DNA of 64,000 nt, taken from NCBI RefSeq assembly GCF_900207575.1, contig NZ_OAOQ01000001.1, positions 248,001 through 312,000 on the forward strand, written 5' to 3'. The stretch comes from Cereibacter ovatus. Its GTDB lineage: Bacteria; Pseudomonadota; Alphaproteobacteria; Rhodobacterales; Rhodobacteraceae. The position numbers and the translations under genes were made by a program. The notes under the pieces are model-generated. The model was not told where the DNA came from and did not search any database. It was given only the letters and a program-made list of their open reading frames with translations. Below are positions 44,041 to 52,596 of the stretch, piece by piece. How positions within the stretch are numbered: position 1 is the stretch's first letter; each line of letters starts with the position of its first letter.

Positions 44041-45288
44041 ATGAAACGCTATTCGGTTTTCGCCATTGCCCGCGAGGCGATGCGCCATCATACGGGGTGG
44101 GAGCGGGCCTGGGCCTCGCCACTGCCGAAGTCGTCCTATGACGTGATTGTGGTGGGGGCGGGCGGTCATGGCCTTGCGACGGCCTATTACCTTGGCAAGA
44201 ACCACGGCATCACCAATGTCGCGGTGATCGAGAAGGGTTGGCTGGGCGGCGGCAATACCGGCCGCAACACGACGATCATCCGGTCGAACTATCTTCAGGA
44301 CTCCTCGGCCGCGATCTACGAAAAGGCGCGCAGCCTGTATGAGGGGCTGAGCCAGGATCTGAACTACAACGTCATGTTCAGCCCCCGTGGCCTGCTGATG
44401 CTGGCCCAGACCCATCATGAGGTCCGCGGCTACATGCGCACGGTCCACGCGAACCTGTTGCAGGGCGTCGAGACCGAATGGATCGGCCCGGAACAGGTCA
44501 AGCGGCTGGTGCCGATCATGAACATCGACGGGCCGCGCTATCCGGTGCTGGGGGCGCTGTTGCAAAAGCGCGGCGGCACGGCGCGGCATGACGCGGTGGC
44601 CTGGGGCTATGCGCGGGCCTGCTCGGCCATGGGCATGGACATCATCCAGCAATGCGAGGTCACGGGCGTGCGCCAGCAGGGCGGGCAGGTGACCGGGGTC
44701 GAGACCACCAAGGGCTTCATCGGCACCAAGAAGCTGGCGATCGTGGTGGCGGGCCATTCGGGGCAGGTGGCCGAAATGGCCGGCTTCCGCCTGCCGGTCG
44801 AGGCGGTGGCGCTTCAGGCGCTGGTGTCGGAACCGATCAAGCCCTGCATCGATGTCGTGGTGATGGCCAACACCGTTCACGGCTACATGAGCCAGTCCGA
44901 CAAGGGCGAGCTGGTGATCGGCGGCGGCACCGACAGTTTCAACAATTTCACCCAGCGCGGCAGCTTCCACCACATCGAGGAAACGCTGCGCGCCCTGATC
45001 GAGACATTCCCGATCATCAGCCGGCTGAAGATGCTGCGTCAGTGGGGCGGCATCGTCGACATGACCGGCGACCGCTCGCCCATCCTTTCGAAGACGCCGT
45101 TGGGCAATTGTTTCATCAACTGCGGCTGGGGCACGGGGGGGTTCAAGGCGATTCCGGGCTCGGGCTGGGCGATGGCGGACCTGGTGGCGAAGGGAGAGCC
45201 GGGGCCGCTTGCTGCCGAATTCGGCATGGACCGCTTCCGTGAGGGGCGTTTCATCGACGAATCGGTTGCGGCAGGGGTGGCACACTGA
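44041..45288 (+). CDS. soxB: Sarcosine oxidase beta subunit
   Basis: SoxB is the flavin-bearing subunit of heterotetrameric sarcosine oxidase, which demethylates sarcosine to glycine, producing H2O2 and 5,10-methylene-THF. The 415-residue protein shows the FAD motif VVGAGGHGLATAYYLG (37-52), GGNTGRNTTIIRSNY, and H183 in TARHDAVAWGYA, the region carrying the covalent FMN histidine in characterised enzymes. CGGGAG precedes the ATG. It heads the sox run, interrupted before soxD by an extra gene. Confidence 0.96.
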   Translation: MKRYSVFAIAREAMRHHTGWERAWASPLPKSSYDVIVVGAGGHGLATAYYLGKNHGITNVAVIEKGWLGGGNTGRNTTIIRSNYLQDSSAAIYEKARSLYEGLSQDLNYNVMFSPRGLLMLAQTHHEVRGYMRTVHANLLQGVETEWIGPEQVKRLVPIMNIDGPRYPVLGALLQKRGGTARHDAVAWGYARACSAMGMDIIQQCEVTGVRQQGGQVTGVETTKGFIGTKKLAIVVAGHSGQVAEMAGFRLPVEAVALQALVSEPIKPCIDVVVMANTVHGYMSQSDKGELVIGGGTDSFNNFTQRGSFHHIEETLRALIETFPIISRLKMLRQWGGIVDMTGDRSPILSKTPLGNCFINCGWGTGGFKAIPGSGWAMADLVAKGEPGPLAAEFGMDRFREGRFIDESVAAGVAH

Positions 45289-45311
45289 TGCCCCCGCGTT
45301 ACCGTGTCGCT

Positions 45312-45339
45312 TTGACGCCGCCGCTTCATGCGGTATCTC
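45312..45339 (+). promoter_or_regulatory. Promoter-like site inside the sox operon
   Basis: TTGACG (45312-45317) and TATCTC (45334-45339) are 16 bp apart in the 79-bp gap after soxB. Transcription would start near 45346, 22 nt before the unknown gene at 45368. Confidence 0.4.
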
Positions 45340-45367
45340 CTGACTACAACTCTCTGGAGACGCCGAC

Positions 45368-45742
45368 ATGTTCTCATTCATCGACGACATCCCCTCGCGC
45401 GAGCAGATCAAGGCTCGGGTTCAGGCGGACATCAAGAAATACAAGCTCGACGAACGCTGGAACAATTCCCGTGTCGTCCAGAAGTCGAAAGAGCTTCTCA
45501 ACGACGAGGAACTCAAGATCGATCCGGCAACCTGGATCTGGAAGCGTATGCCGTCGAAACAGCAGCTTGCCGCCCGTCGCGACAAGGACATTGCGTCGAT
45601 CTGGAAATATCGCGTGCAGATTGGTGGTTTCGCCTGTGGCGCGCTGGTGTGCCTTGTTCTGGCCGGTATCGCCACCTCGGGCAATTTCGGCGGCGCGTCC
45701 GATTCCTCGAACCGCCCGACTGTCGTCTATCCCATCGAATGA
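45368..45742 (+). CDS. Unknown membrane protein nested between soxB and soxD
   Basis: The 124-residue protein has a charged, lysine-rich cytoplasmic part (EQIKARVQADIKKYKLDERW, then SKELLNDEELKIDPATWIW) and one hydrophobic segment near 84-106 (GGFACGALVCLVLAGIATSG) with a short outer tail. GGAGA precedes the ATG. I recognise no domain. It lies between sarcosine oxidase subunit genes on the same strand but has its own promoter-like site, so it may be a guest gene or an accessory of the enzyme; neither is shown. Confidence 0.8.
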   Translation: MFSFIDDIPSREQIKARVQADIKKYKLDERWNNSRVVQKSKELLNDEELKIDPATWIWKRMPSKQQLAARRDKDIASIWKYRVQIGGFACGALVCLVLAGIATSGNFGGASDSSNRPTVVYPIE

Positions 45743-45781
45743 ACCGGGCGCCTGCGCCCGGCCTGACCGGAGCGCAAGCGC

Positions 45782-46105
45782 ATGCTGATCCTCGAATGTC
45801 CTTATTGCGGCGTGAAGGCCGAGGAAACGGAACTGAGCCCGGGCCATGAAGCGCATCTGAAGCGTTTCGGTCCCGGCTCGTCCGACGAACAGTTCGAATC
45901 CTACATGTTTGCCCGGAAGAACCCCAAGGGGGTTCATTTCGAGCGGTGGCGCCACACCTATGGCTGCGGCAAGTGGTTTCTGGCCGCGCGCTGCACCGCC
46001 ACGCTTGAGGTGTTCGGCACCTATCCGGCACAGACATCCGAGCCACCCGCCGATATCGTCGCAAAGATCAAGGCCCGCCGGCCGAACTGGGAGGGCGTGA
46101 AATGA
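45782..46105 (+). CDS. soxD: Sarcosine oxidase delta subunit
   Basis: SoxD is the small zinc-binding subunit of heterotetrameric sarcosine oxidase. In 107 residues the four expected ligands are present: C6 and C9 (LECPYCGV) and H58 and C62 (WRHTYGCGKWF). The ATG lies 40 nt after the preceding unknown gene. Its stop overlaps the soxA start by 4 nt (ATGA). Confidence 0.96.
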   Translation: MLILECPYCGVKAEETELSPGHEAHLKRFGPGSSDEQFESYMFARKNPKGVHFERWRHTYGCGKWFLAARCTATLEVFGTYPAQTSEPPADIVAKIKARRPNWEGVK

Positions 46106-49083
46106 GCACGCGTCTGGCACGGGGCGGGCGGCTGATCGACCGCGCGACCGCCCATGAATTCACCTTCAACGGCAAGCGGATGGCGGGCTTTGCCGGCGAT
46201 ACGCTGGCCTCGGCGCTTTTGGCCAATGACCAGATGCTGGTCGGGCGCAGCTTCAAGTATCACCGCCCCCGCGGCATCGTCGCCTCGGGCGCGGAAGAAC
46301 CGAACGCGCTGGTCAATCTGGGTCAGGGTGCGCGGCTGGAACCCAACCAGCGCACCACCACGACCGAGTTGTTCCCGGGGCTGGCCGCGGCCAGCCAGAA
46401 CCACTGGCCCAGCCTTGAATTCGATGTGGGGGTGGTGAACAACGCCGTCGCCCGCTTCCTGCCGGCAGGGTTCTATTACAAGACCTTCCTGCAACCGCGC
46501 GCGGCGTGGAAACACCTGTTCGAGCCGGTGATCCGTGCCTCGGCCGGTCTGGGTCGCGCCCCGACCGAAGCTGACCCCGACCGCTACGAACAGGCTTATG
46601 CCCATTGCGATCTGCTGGTGGTGGGCGGCGGCATTGCGGGCCTTCAGGCGGCGCTGACGGCGGCCGGAACCGGCGCGCGGGTGATCGTCCTGGAACAGAC
46701 CGCGCATTGGGGCGGCCGTGCCCCGGTCGACGATGTGCTGATCGACGAAAAGCCCGCGGATCACTGGGTGGCGGCGACCGTGGCCGCCCTGTCTGCGATG
46801 CCAAATGTGACGCTGCGCCTGCGCTGCATGGCCGCCGGCGTCTATGACCACGGCTATGTTCTGGCCGAGGAACGCGTGGCCGATCACACCCCCGGCGACG
46901 GGCGGCCGAAAAAGCGGCTGTGGCGCATCCGGGCGGCGAAAGTCATCACCGCCACCGGCGCGATCGAGCGGCCGTTGCCCTTCGCCGGCAACGACATTCC
47001 GGGGGTGATGCTGGCCTCGGCGGTGCGCGATTACATTGTGAACTGGGCGGTGTCGCCCGGCGACCGCGTGGTGATCGTCACCAACAACGACGACGCCTAC
47101 CGCACCGCCATTGCCGTCCATCGCGCCGGGCTGACAGTGCCGGCGGTGCTGGATGCGCGGACCGAAGCCGATGGCGATCTGGTGCAGGAAGTCCGCTCGC
47201 TGGGCATTGCCGTGCATCTGAACCGCGGCATCGCCAAGGTGAAGGGCGGCCGCCGTGTCTCCGGCGTCGCTGTCTGCGCGCAGGCCGGCGAGGGCGCGGT
47301 TCTGGACGAGATCGCCTGCGATGCCGTCGCCATGTCGGGCGGCTGGTCGCCCGTGGTCCATCTATGGAGCCATTGCGGCGGCAAGCTGATCTGGGACGAG
47401 GCTCAGGCCGCCTTCCGTCCCGATCCGCAACGCCCGCCGATCACCCATGACGGGCAGGCGATGGTTGCGGCGGTGGGCTCGGCCAACGGCCTGCTTCAGG
47501 CGGACGAGGTGTTGGCGGATGCGATCCGCGCGGCGGGCGGCAGCGGCCCGGCGCCCAAGGTCCATGCCCCGGCCGAGGCCGCGATGGTGCCGGTCTGGAT
47601 GATGCCGCAGGGCGCCTCGGCCGAGTTGCGCGCCAAGATGTGGCTGGATTACCAGAACGACGTGAAGGTGGCCGACGTTCAGCTGGCCGCCCGCGAGGGC
47701 TATGAATCGGTCGAACACACCAAACGCTATACCACGCTTGGCATGGCGACCGATCAGGGCAAACTGAGCAACATCAACGGTCTGGCGGTGCTTGCCGGAT
47801 CGCTGAACGCGCCGATCCCGCAGGTGGGCACCACCACCTTCCGCCCGCCCTATACGCCGGTGACGTTGGGTGCGCTGGCCGGCGAGGCGCGCGGCGAGAT
47901 CTTTCAGCCGCTGCGCCGCACGCCGATGCACGACTGGCATCAGGCGCATGGCGTCTATTGGGAACCCGTGGGCCTGTGGCGCCGGCCCTATTGCTACACC
48001 CGCCCCGGCGAAAGCCATGCCGATGCGGTCAAGCGCGAGGTCGTGAATGCCCGCAGCCATCTGGGGCTGCTCGATGCCTCGACGCTGGGCAAGATCGTGG
48101 TCAAGGGGCCGGACGCGGGGCGCTTCCTTGACATGATGTATACCAACGTCATGTCCTCGCTGCCGGTGGGGCGCTGCCGCTATGGGCTGATGTGCAACGA
48201 AAACGGCTTCCTGATGGATGACGGGGTCGTGGCGCGGATCTCGGATGACACCTGGCTTTGCCATACCACATCCGGCGGGGCCGACCGCATCCATGCCCAT
48301 ATGGAGGACTGGCTTCAGTGTGAATGGTGGGATTGGCAGGTCTATACCGCCAACCTGACCGAGCAATATGCCCAGATCGCGGTGGTCGGCCCTTCGGCCC
48401 GCAAGCTGCTGGAAAAACTTGGCGGGATGGATGTCTCGAAAGAGGCGCTGCCCTTCATGCACTGGGCTGAAGGCACGCTGGCCGGCATCCCGGCGCGGGC
48501 GTTCCGCATCAGCTTCTCGGGCGAGCTGTCCTACGAGATCGCGGTTCCCGCCGGGCAGGGGCTGGCGTTCTGGGAGGCCTGTATCGCCGCAGGTAAAGAG
48601 TTCGGCCTGATGCCCTATGGCACCGAGGCGCTGCATGTGCTGCGCGCCGAAAAGGGCTTCATCATGATCGGGGACGAAACCGACGGCACGGTGATCCCGC
48701 AGGATCTGAACCTTGGCTGGGCGGTGTCGAAGAAAAAGGCCGATTTCATCGGCAAGCGCGGGCAGGAACGCACTTTCCTTGCCAGCCCCGACCGCTGGAA
48801 ACTGGTGGGGCTGGAAACGCTTGACGGCTCGGTTCTGCCCGATGGCGCCATTGCGCCGGCGCCGGGGATGAACGCCAACGGCCAGCGCAACACCCAAGGA
48901 CGTGTCACCTCGACCTATTATTCGCCGACGCTGAAGAAGGGCATCGCCATGGGCCTTGTCCATCGCGGCCCGGACCGGATGGGCGAGGTGCTGGAATTCC
49001 CCAAGATCTGGGGCGGTGTGGTGAAGGCGCGGATCGTCGATCCGGTGTTCTACGACAAGGCAGGAGAGAAGCAGGATGTCTGA
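46102..49083 (+). CDS. soxA: Sarcosine oxidase alpha subunit
   Basis: The 993-residue subunit binds NAD+ and tetrahydrofolate. In order: an N-terminal Fer2_4-like domain (about 20-100, GRSFKYHRPRGI), the dinucleotide fold with VVGGGIAGLQAAL (173-185), a second Rossmann part (RVVIVTNNDDAYRTA), and a C-terminal aminomethyltransferase (GcvT-like) domain from about 600 on, which takes the one-carbon unit to THF. Length is normal. It overlaps soxD (4 nt) and soxG (8 nt). Confidence 0.97.
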   Translation: MSTRLARGGRLIDRATAHEFTFNGKRMAGFAGDTLASALLANDQMLVGRSFKYHRPRGIVASGAEEPNALVNLGQGARLEPNQRTTTTELFPGLAAASQNHWPSLEFDVGVVNNAVARFLPAGFYYKTFLQPRAAWKHLFEPVIRASAGLGRAPTEADPDRYEQAYAHCDLLVVGGGIAGLQAALTAAGTGARVIVLEQTAHWGGRAPVDDVLIDEKPADHWVAATVAALSAMPNVTLRLRCMAAGVYDHGYVLAEERVADHTPGDGRPKKRLWRIRAAKVITATGAIERPLPFAGNDIPGVMLASAVRDYIVNWAVSPGDRVVIVTNNDDAYRTAIAVHRAGLTVPAVLDARTEADGDLVQEVRSLGIAVHLNRGIAKVKGGRRVSGVAVCAQAGEGAVLDEIACDAVAMSGGWSPVVHLWSHCGGKLIWDEAQAAFRPDPQRPPITHDGQAMVAAVGSANGLLQADEVLADAIRAAGGSGPAPKVHAPAEAAMVPVWMMPQGASAELRAKMWLDYQNDVKVADVQLAAREGYESVEHTKRYTTLGMATDQGKLSNINGLAVLAGSLNAPIPQVGTTTFRPPYTPVTLGALAGEARGEIFQPLRRTPMHDWHQAHGVYWEPVGLWRRPYCYTRPGESHADAVKREVVNARSHLGLLDASTLGKIVVKGPDAGRFLDMMYTNVMSSLPVGRCRYGLMCNENGFLMDDGVVARISDDTWLCHTTSGGADRIHAHMEDWLQCEWWDWQVYTANLTEQYAQIAVVGPSARKLLEKLGGMDVSKEALPFMHWAEGTLAGIPARAFRISFSGELSYEIAVPAGQGLAFWEACIAAGKEFGLMPYGTEALHVLRAEKGFIMIGDETDGTVIPQDLNLGWAVSKKKADFIGKRGQERTFLASPDRWKLVGLETLDGSVLPDGAIAPAPGMNANGQRNTQGRVTSTYYSPTLKKGIAMGLVHRGPDRMGEVLEFPKIWGGVVKARIVDPVFYDKAGEKQDV

Positions 49084-49633
49084 GGCGGCAAGCGCGCTGG
49101 GGAACGCCAGCTTCGAAGGATTCGCCACCATCCGCGAGATCGGCCCGATGGGCATGATCGCGCTGCGGGCGAAACATGATCTGCCGCAGCTTTCCGCGGC
49201 CCTGACCGCGGTGCTGGGTCTGGGCCTGCCCGAGCGGCGCCGGATCCTGACCCGGGGCGAGGTCCGGGTGGGCTGGATGTCGCCGGACGAGTTGCTGATC
49301 GTGCTGCCTTACGGCGATGTCGCGGCGACGGTCGCGGCGCTGACGCAGGCGCTGGCGGGGGTGCATATGCTGGTGGCGGATGTGTCGGATGCGCGGTGCA
49401 TCTTCCGTATCGAGGGCGAAAAGGCGGCGCAGGTGCTGATGAAGCTGTGCCCTGTCGATTTCGCCATGCTGGCCCCTGACGAACTGCGCCGCACCCGCAC
49501 GGCGCAGGTTCCCGCCGCCTTCTGGGCCGAGCAGGGCGGCTATACGCTGGTGGCGTTCCGGTCGGTCGCGGCCTATGTCATGGGGCTTCTGACCCATTCC
49601 GCCCAGCCGGGAAGCGAGCTTTTCCCCGGCTGA
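49076..49633 (+). CDS. soxG: Sarcosine oxidase gamma subunit
   Basis: The 185-residue subunit has the usual SoxG shape: a short N-terminus, LLIVLPYGDVAATVAALTQA, and VLMKLCPVDFAMLAPDELRR followed by FWAEQGGYTLVAFRSVAAYV. It completes the soxBDAG set. A folate or formaldehyde gene often follows in relatives, but here sodB comes next, after a 162-bp gap, which suits peroxide/superoxide protection only loosely. Confidence 0.94.
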   Translation: MSEAASALGNASFEGFATIREIGPMGMIALRAKHDLPQLSAALTAVLGLGLPERRRILTRGEVRVGWMSPDELLIVLPYGDVAATVAALTQALAGVHMLVADVSDARCIFRIEGEKAAQVLMKLCPVDFAMLAPDELRRTRTAQVPAAFWAEQGGYTLVAFRSVAAYVMGLLTHSAQPGSELFPG

Positions 49634-49795
49634 GGCCCCACCGGGAAGATCCTCTGCCTGAGAAGAAAACTTCGGTGGCGCAGGAGCTTCCCGGCCAATC
49701 CTGCGACATCTGGTCGCCGTGACCCCTTGACCTTCTGCCGTCCCGCGCTCTTATTGGGCCCAACGACCGACGCGGCGACAGCACAGGAGCAAGCC

Positions 49796-50395
49796 ATGGC
49801 TTTCACCCTTCCCGACCTTCCCTACGCGCATGATGCGCTGGCCGATCTCGGCATGTCGAAGGAGACGATGGAATACCACCACGACCTGCACCACAAGGCC
49901 TATGTCGACAACGGCAACAAGCTGATCGCAGGCACCGAATGGGAAGGCCGCTCGCTGGAAGACATCATCCGCGGCACCTATCAGGCCGGTGCGGTGGCGC
50001 AGAACGGCATTTTCAACAATGCCAGCCAGCATTGGAACCATTGCCAGTTCTGGGAGATGATGGGCCCCGGCGCCTCGAAGATGCCCGGAGAGCTGGAAAC
50101 GGCGCTGGTTGACAGCTTTGGCTCGGTCGAGAAGTTCAAGGAAGATTTCGCCGCTGCCGGTGCCGGTCAGTTCGGCTCTGGATGGTGCTGGCTGGTCAAG
50201 GATACCGATGGCGGGTTGAAGGTCACCAAGACCGAGAACGGCGTGAATCCGCTGTGTTTCGGGCAGACCGCCCTTCTGGGCTGCGACGTGTGGGAGCACA
50301 GCTATTACATCGACTTCCGCAACAAGCGGCCGGCCTATCTGTCGAACTTCCTTGAAAAGCTGGTGAACTGGGAAAACGTGGCCTCGCGGCTTTGA
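49796..50395 (+). CDS. sodB: Superoxide dismutase, Fe type
   Basis: The 199-residue cytoplasmic enzyme converts superoxide to H2O2 and O2. Metal ligands are visible as H28 (MEYHHDLHH), the His in NNASQHWNHCQFW, and Asp/His in CDVWEHSYYIDFRN; the AGAGQFGSGWCWLV motif fits the Fe/Mn family and the overall form is SodB-like. Metal preference (Fe, Mn or cambialistic) is inferred. AGGAGC precedes the ATG, and a strong terminator follows. Confidence 0.95.
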   Translation: MAFTLPDLPYAHDALADLGMSKETMEYHHDLHHKAYVDNGNKLIAGTEWEGRSLEDIIRGTYQAGAVAQNGIFNNASQHWNHCQFWEMMGPGASKMPGELETALVDSFGSVEKFKEDFAAAGAGQFGSGWCWLVKDTDGGLKVTKTENGVNPLCFGQTALLGCDVWEHSYYIDFRNKRPAYLSNFLEKLVNWENVASRL

Positions 50396-50411
50396 TCCCG
50401 CCGGTTTCGGC

Positions 50412-50445
50412 AAAAGGCCCGCCCGGATCGTCGGGCGGGCCTTTT
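50412..50445. terminator. Bidirectional terminator between sodB and the LOG gene
   Basis: A 10-bp perfect G/C stem (50416-50425 with 50432-50441, 6-nt loop) is flanked by AAAA (50412-50415) and TTTT (50442-50445). It can end transcription from sodB and, on the other strand, from the convergent LOG gene. Confidence 0.9.
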
Positions 50446-50570
50446 CACATCGGCCTTCGGGCAGGTGCGCTCAGGCGGCCGGGAACCATGGGGATCACAG
50501 CGGCGAACGGTGACCCTGCTTGGGGCGCGGCACGGTTCGCTGCCGATCGCCGTTGACCGTGCTTTGCCGC

Positions 50571-51125
50571 TCAGGACAGTGCGGCGCGCAGCCGGGTGGC
50601 CAGCGTCTCGACATCCGGCACCGCCACGAAATAGTCGCGCAGCGCGGTTTCGGCAAAGCCATGCTCGATCACATTGTCCATCAGCGCGATCAGCGGCTGC
50701 CAGTAGCCATCGGTGTTCAGCAGGAAGATCGGCTTTTCATGCAGGCCGATCTGGCGCCATGTCAGCACCTCGAAGAACTCATCCAGCGATCCCGCGCCCC
50801 CCGGCAGCACCACGATCGCGTCCGAGTTCATGAACATCACTTTCTTGCGCTCGTGCATGTCCTCGGTCACCACAAGCTGGGCCAGATCGCGCCGGCCCTG
50901 TTCGCGGATCAGCAGATGGGTGGGGATCACGCCCATTGTCAGCCCGCCTTCGGCCAGCGCCGCGCGGGCGACTTCGCCCATCAGGCCGACATCACCCGCG
51001 CCATAGACCAGACGCCAGCCCTCGACGGCGATCAGCCGGCCAAGGCTGCGCGCATCGCGGGCATAGGCGGGCTGAAGGCCGGCGCGGGCGCCGCAGAACA
51101 CGCAGACAGAGCGAAGATGGGTCAT
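50571..51125 (-). CDS. LOG family nucleotide 5'-monophosphate phosphoribohydrolase
   Basis: The 184-residue enzyme likely cleaves a nucleoside 5'-monophosphate (cytokinin nucleotide in plants; AMP-like in bacteria) to base and ribose phosphate. The nucleotide-binding motif is slightly atypical, GAGDVGLMGEVA, and the signature PGGxGTxxE reads PGGAGSLDEFFE (T to S). The product begins MTHLRSVCVFCGARAG like other LOG proteins; the frame extends upstream but without support. Confidence 0.9.
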   Translation of the reverse strand: MTHLRSVCVFCGARAGLQPAYARDARSLGRLIAVEGWRLVYGAGDVGLMGEVARAALAEGGLTMGVIPTHLLIREQGRRDLAQLVVTEDMHERKKVMFMNSDAIVVLPGGAGSLDEFFEVLTWRQIGLHEKPIFLLNTDGYWQPLIALMDNVIEHGFAETALRDYFVAVPDVETLATRLRAALS

Positions 51126-51212
51126 CGGGAACCTGTGGATAGGGCTTGCGTCCGGAAGTGATATCCGCGTTCCTGTAACCGAGACAAGAAGGCGCCGGGG
51201 GCAGAACGGACG

Positions 51213-52382
51213 ATGCCGGTCAGAAGCAGGATGGGGACGGGCGCAAAGGCGGCGGTGCTGGGCGGTGCCGCGGCTGTTTTTGTCGGTGTGCTCTGGTTCG
51301 GTGTGGTCCAGCGTCCGGCCCCCGGTTCTGCGCCCGCCCCGTCTGACGCGGCCAGTCAGGCCGCCGATGCGACCCCGGCTGTCGATCCTGCCCGGCTTGC
51401 GGTGCCTTCGGACCCTGTGGTTGCAATGGCGGCGGATGCCGGCGCGGGGATGCCGGACTTCGATGTGGTGCGGATCGAAAGCGACGGCTCGGCGCTGGTG
51501 GCGGGGCGGGCGCCGCAGGGGGCAGAGGTGGCGGTTCTGGTCGATGGCGTGCAGGCGGCCCTGACCCTTGCCGATGCCGCCAACCGTTTTGCGGTGATGT
51601 TCGCGATCCCGCCGGACGGACGGCCCCGGACCTTGACGTTGCGGATGCGGCGGGCCGATGGAACCGAGCAACTGTCGACCGTAAGCGTCTTTGTGGCGCC
51701 GATCCTGCCTGTGGGCGAGGCGCCCGGTGGCGGTGCCGCGCCGGCCGCGCTGCTTCTGGCCGGGGATGGGGTGAAGGTGATCCAGCCCCCCGGCGAGCGC
51801 CTCGACGAGGCGCCTGAAGGTCTGTCAATCGAGACCATCGCCTATGCCGCCGATGGCGCGGTGCTGTTGTCAGGGCGCGGGGGGGCGGGCGATTTCATCC
51901 GACTTTATCTGGACAACCGCGAGATCGCGACCGTGGCGGTTGCCGCTGACGGGTTTTGGGCGGCCAGCCTGACCGGGATCGATCCCGGCCGCTACCAGTT
52001 GCGGGCCGACCGGATCGATTCCGCGGGCAAGGTGGTGGCGCGGTTTGAAACCCCGTTCGCGCGCGAGACCCACGAGGCGGTTGCCGCCGCGCTGCAATCG
52101 GCCGCTCCGCCCGTCATACCGGTCACGGAACGCCCCGCGGCAGCGGGGGCTGGCGCCTCGGGTGCGGGGCCTGCGGCGGCGGTGCCCCTGTCGCCCTCAG
52201 CCGCCGCCGCGCCGGTGACGGTGACGGTTCAGCCCGGCTTCAGCCTTTGGCGGATCGCGCAGGAGAATTTCGGTGCGGGCGTGCTGTATGTGAAGGTCTA
52301 TGAGGCCAACCGGCAGGCGATCCGCGATCCCGACCTGATCTATCCCGGGCAGGTCTTTACCCTGCCGCGGGCGGACGAATAG
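51213..52382 (+). CDS. Membrane-anchored LysM protein
   Basis: The 389-residue protein has an N-terminal hydrophobic anchor (about 12-32), a Pro/Ala-rich spacer, two repeated beta-sandwich-like modules (IESDGSALVAGRAPQGAEVAV and YAADGAVLLSGRGGAGDFIRL share the same pattern), another low-complexity spacer, and a C-terminal LysM domain (about 336-386, VQPGFSLWRIAQENFGAGVLY). It should bind peptidoglycan in the periplasm. The repeated modules resemble bacterial Ig-like domains. It is divergent from the LOG gene. Confidence 0.86.
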   Translation: MPVRSRMGTGAKAAVLGGAAAVFVGVLWFGVVQRPAPGSAPAPSDAASQAADATPAVDPARLAVPSDPVVAMAADAGAGMPDFDVVRIESDGSALVAGRAPQGAEVAVLVDGVQAALTLADAANRFAVMFAIPPDGRPRTLTLRMRRADGTEQLSTVSVFVAPILPVGEAPGGGAAPAALLLAGDGVKVIQPPGERLDEAPEGLSIETIAYAADGAVLLSGRGGAGDFIRLYLDNREIATVAVAADGFWAASLTGIDPGRYQLRADRIDSAGKVVARFETPFARETHEAVAAALQSAAPPVIPVTERPAAAGAGASGAGPAAAVPLSPSAAAAPVTVTVQPGFSLWRIAQENFGAGVLYVKVYEANRQAIRDPDLIYPGQVFTLPRADE

Positions 52383-52596
52383 CCACGTCTGACAGGCAGG
52401 CCGGCTGTCCGCGCCCCGTGCGGGATTGCGATCCGCGACGCCTTTGGGCCTCGGTCGCACGGTGGCACAGCCCGGCGGTCGCCGGCGTTGCGGTTGGTTC
52501 ATCGCAACCGCCTGCGGCGGCGGGTCTGCCCGCAACGCCCTCTGGTCTTTCGGCCTGTGGCGGCATAGGTAAGGCGCTCTCAGGAGGTGCCGCCCG

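Noticed and set aside
49727-49756. A possible sodB promoter (TTGACC with TATTGG-like -10).
   Set aside because: The -10 match is poor and spacing is 18-19 bp, so it is not distinguishable from chance.
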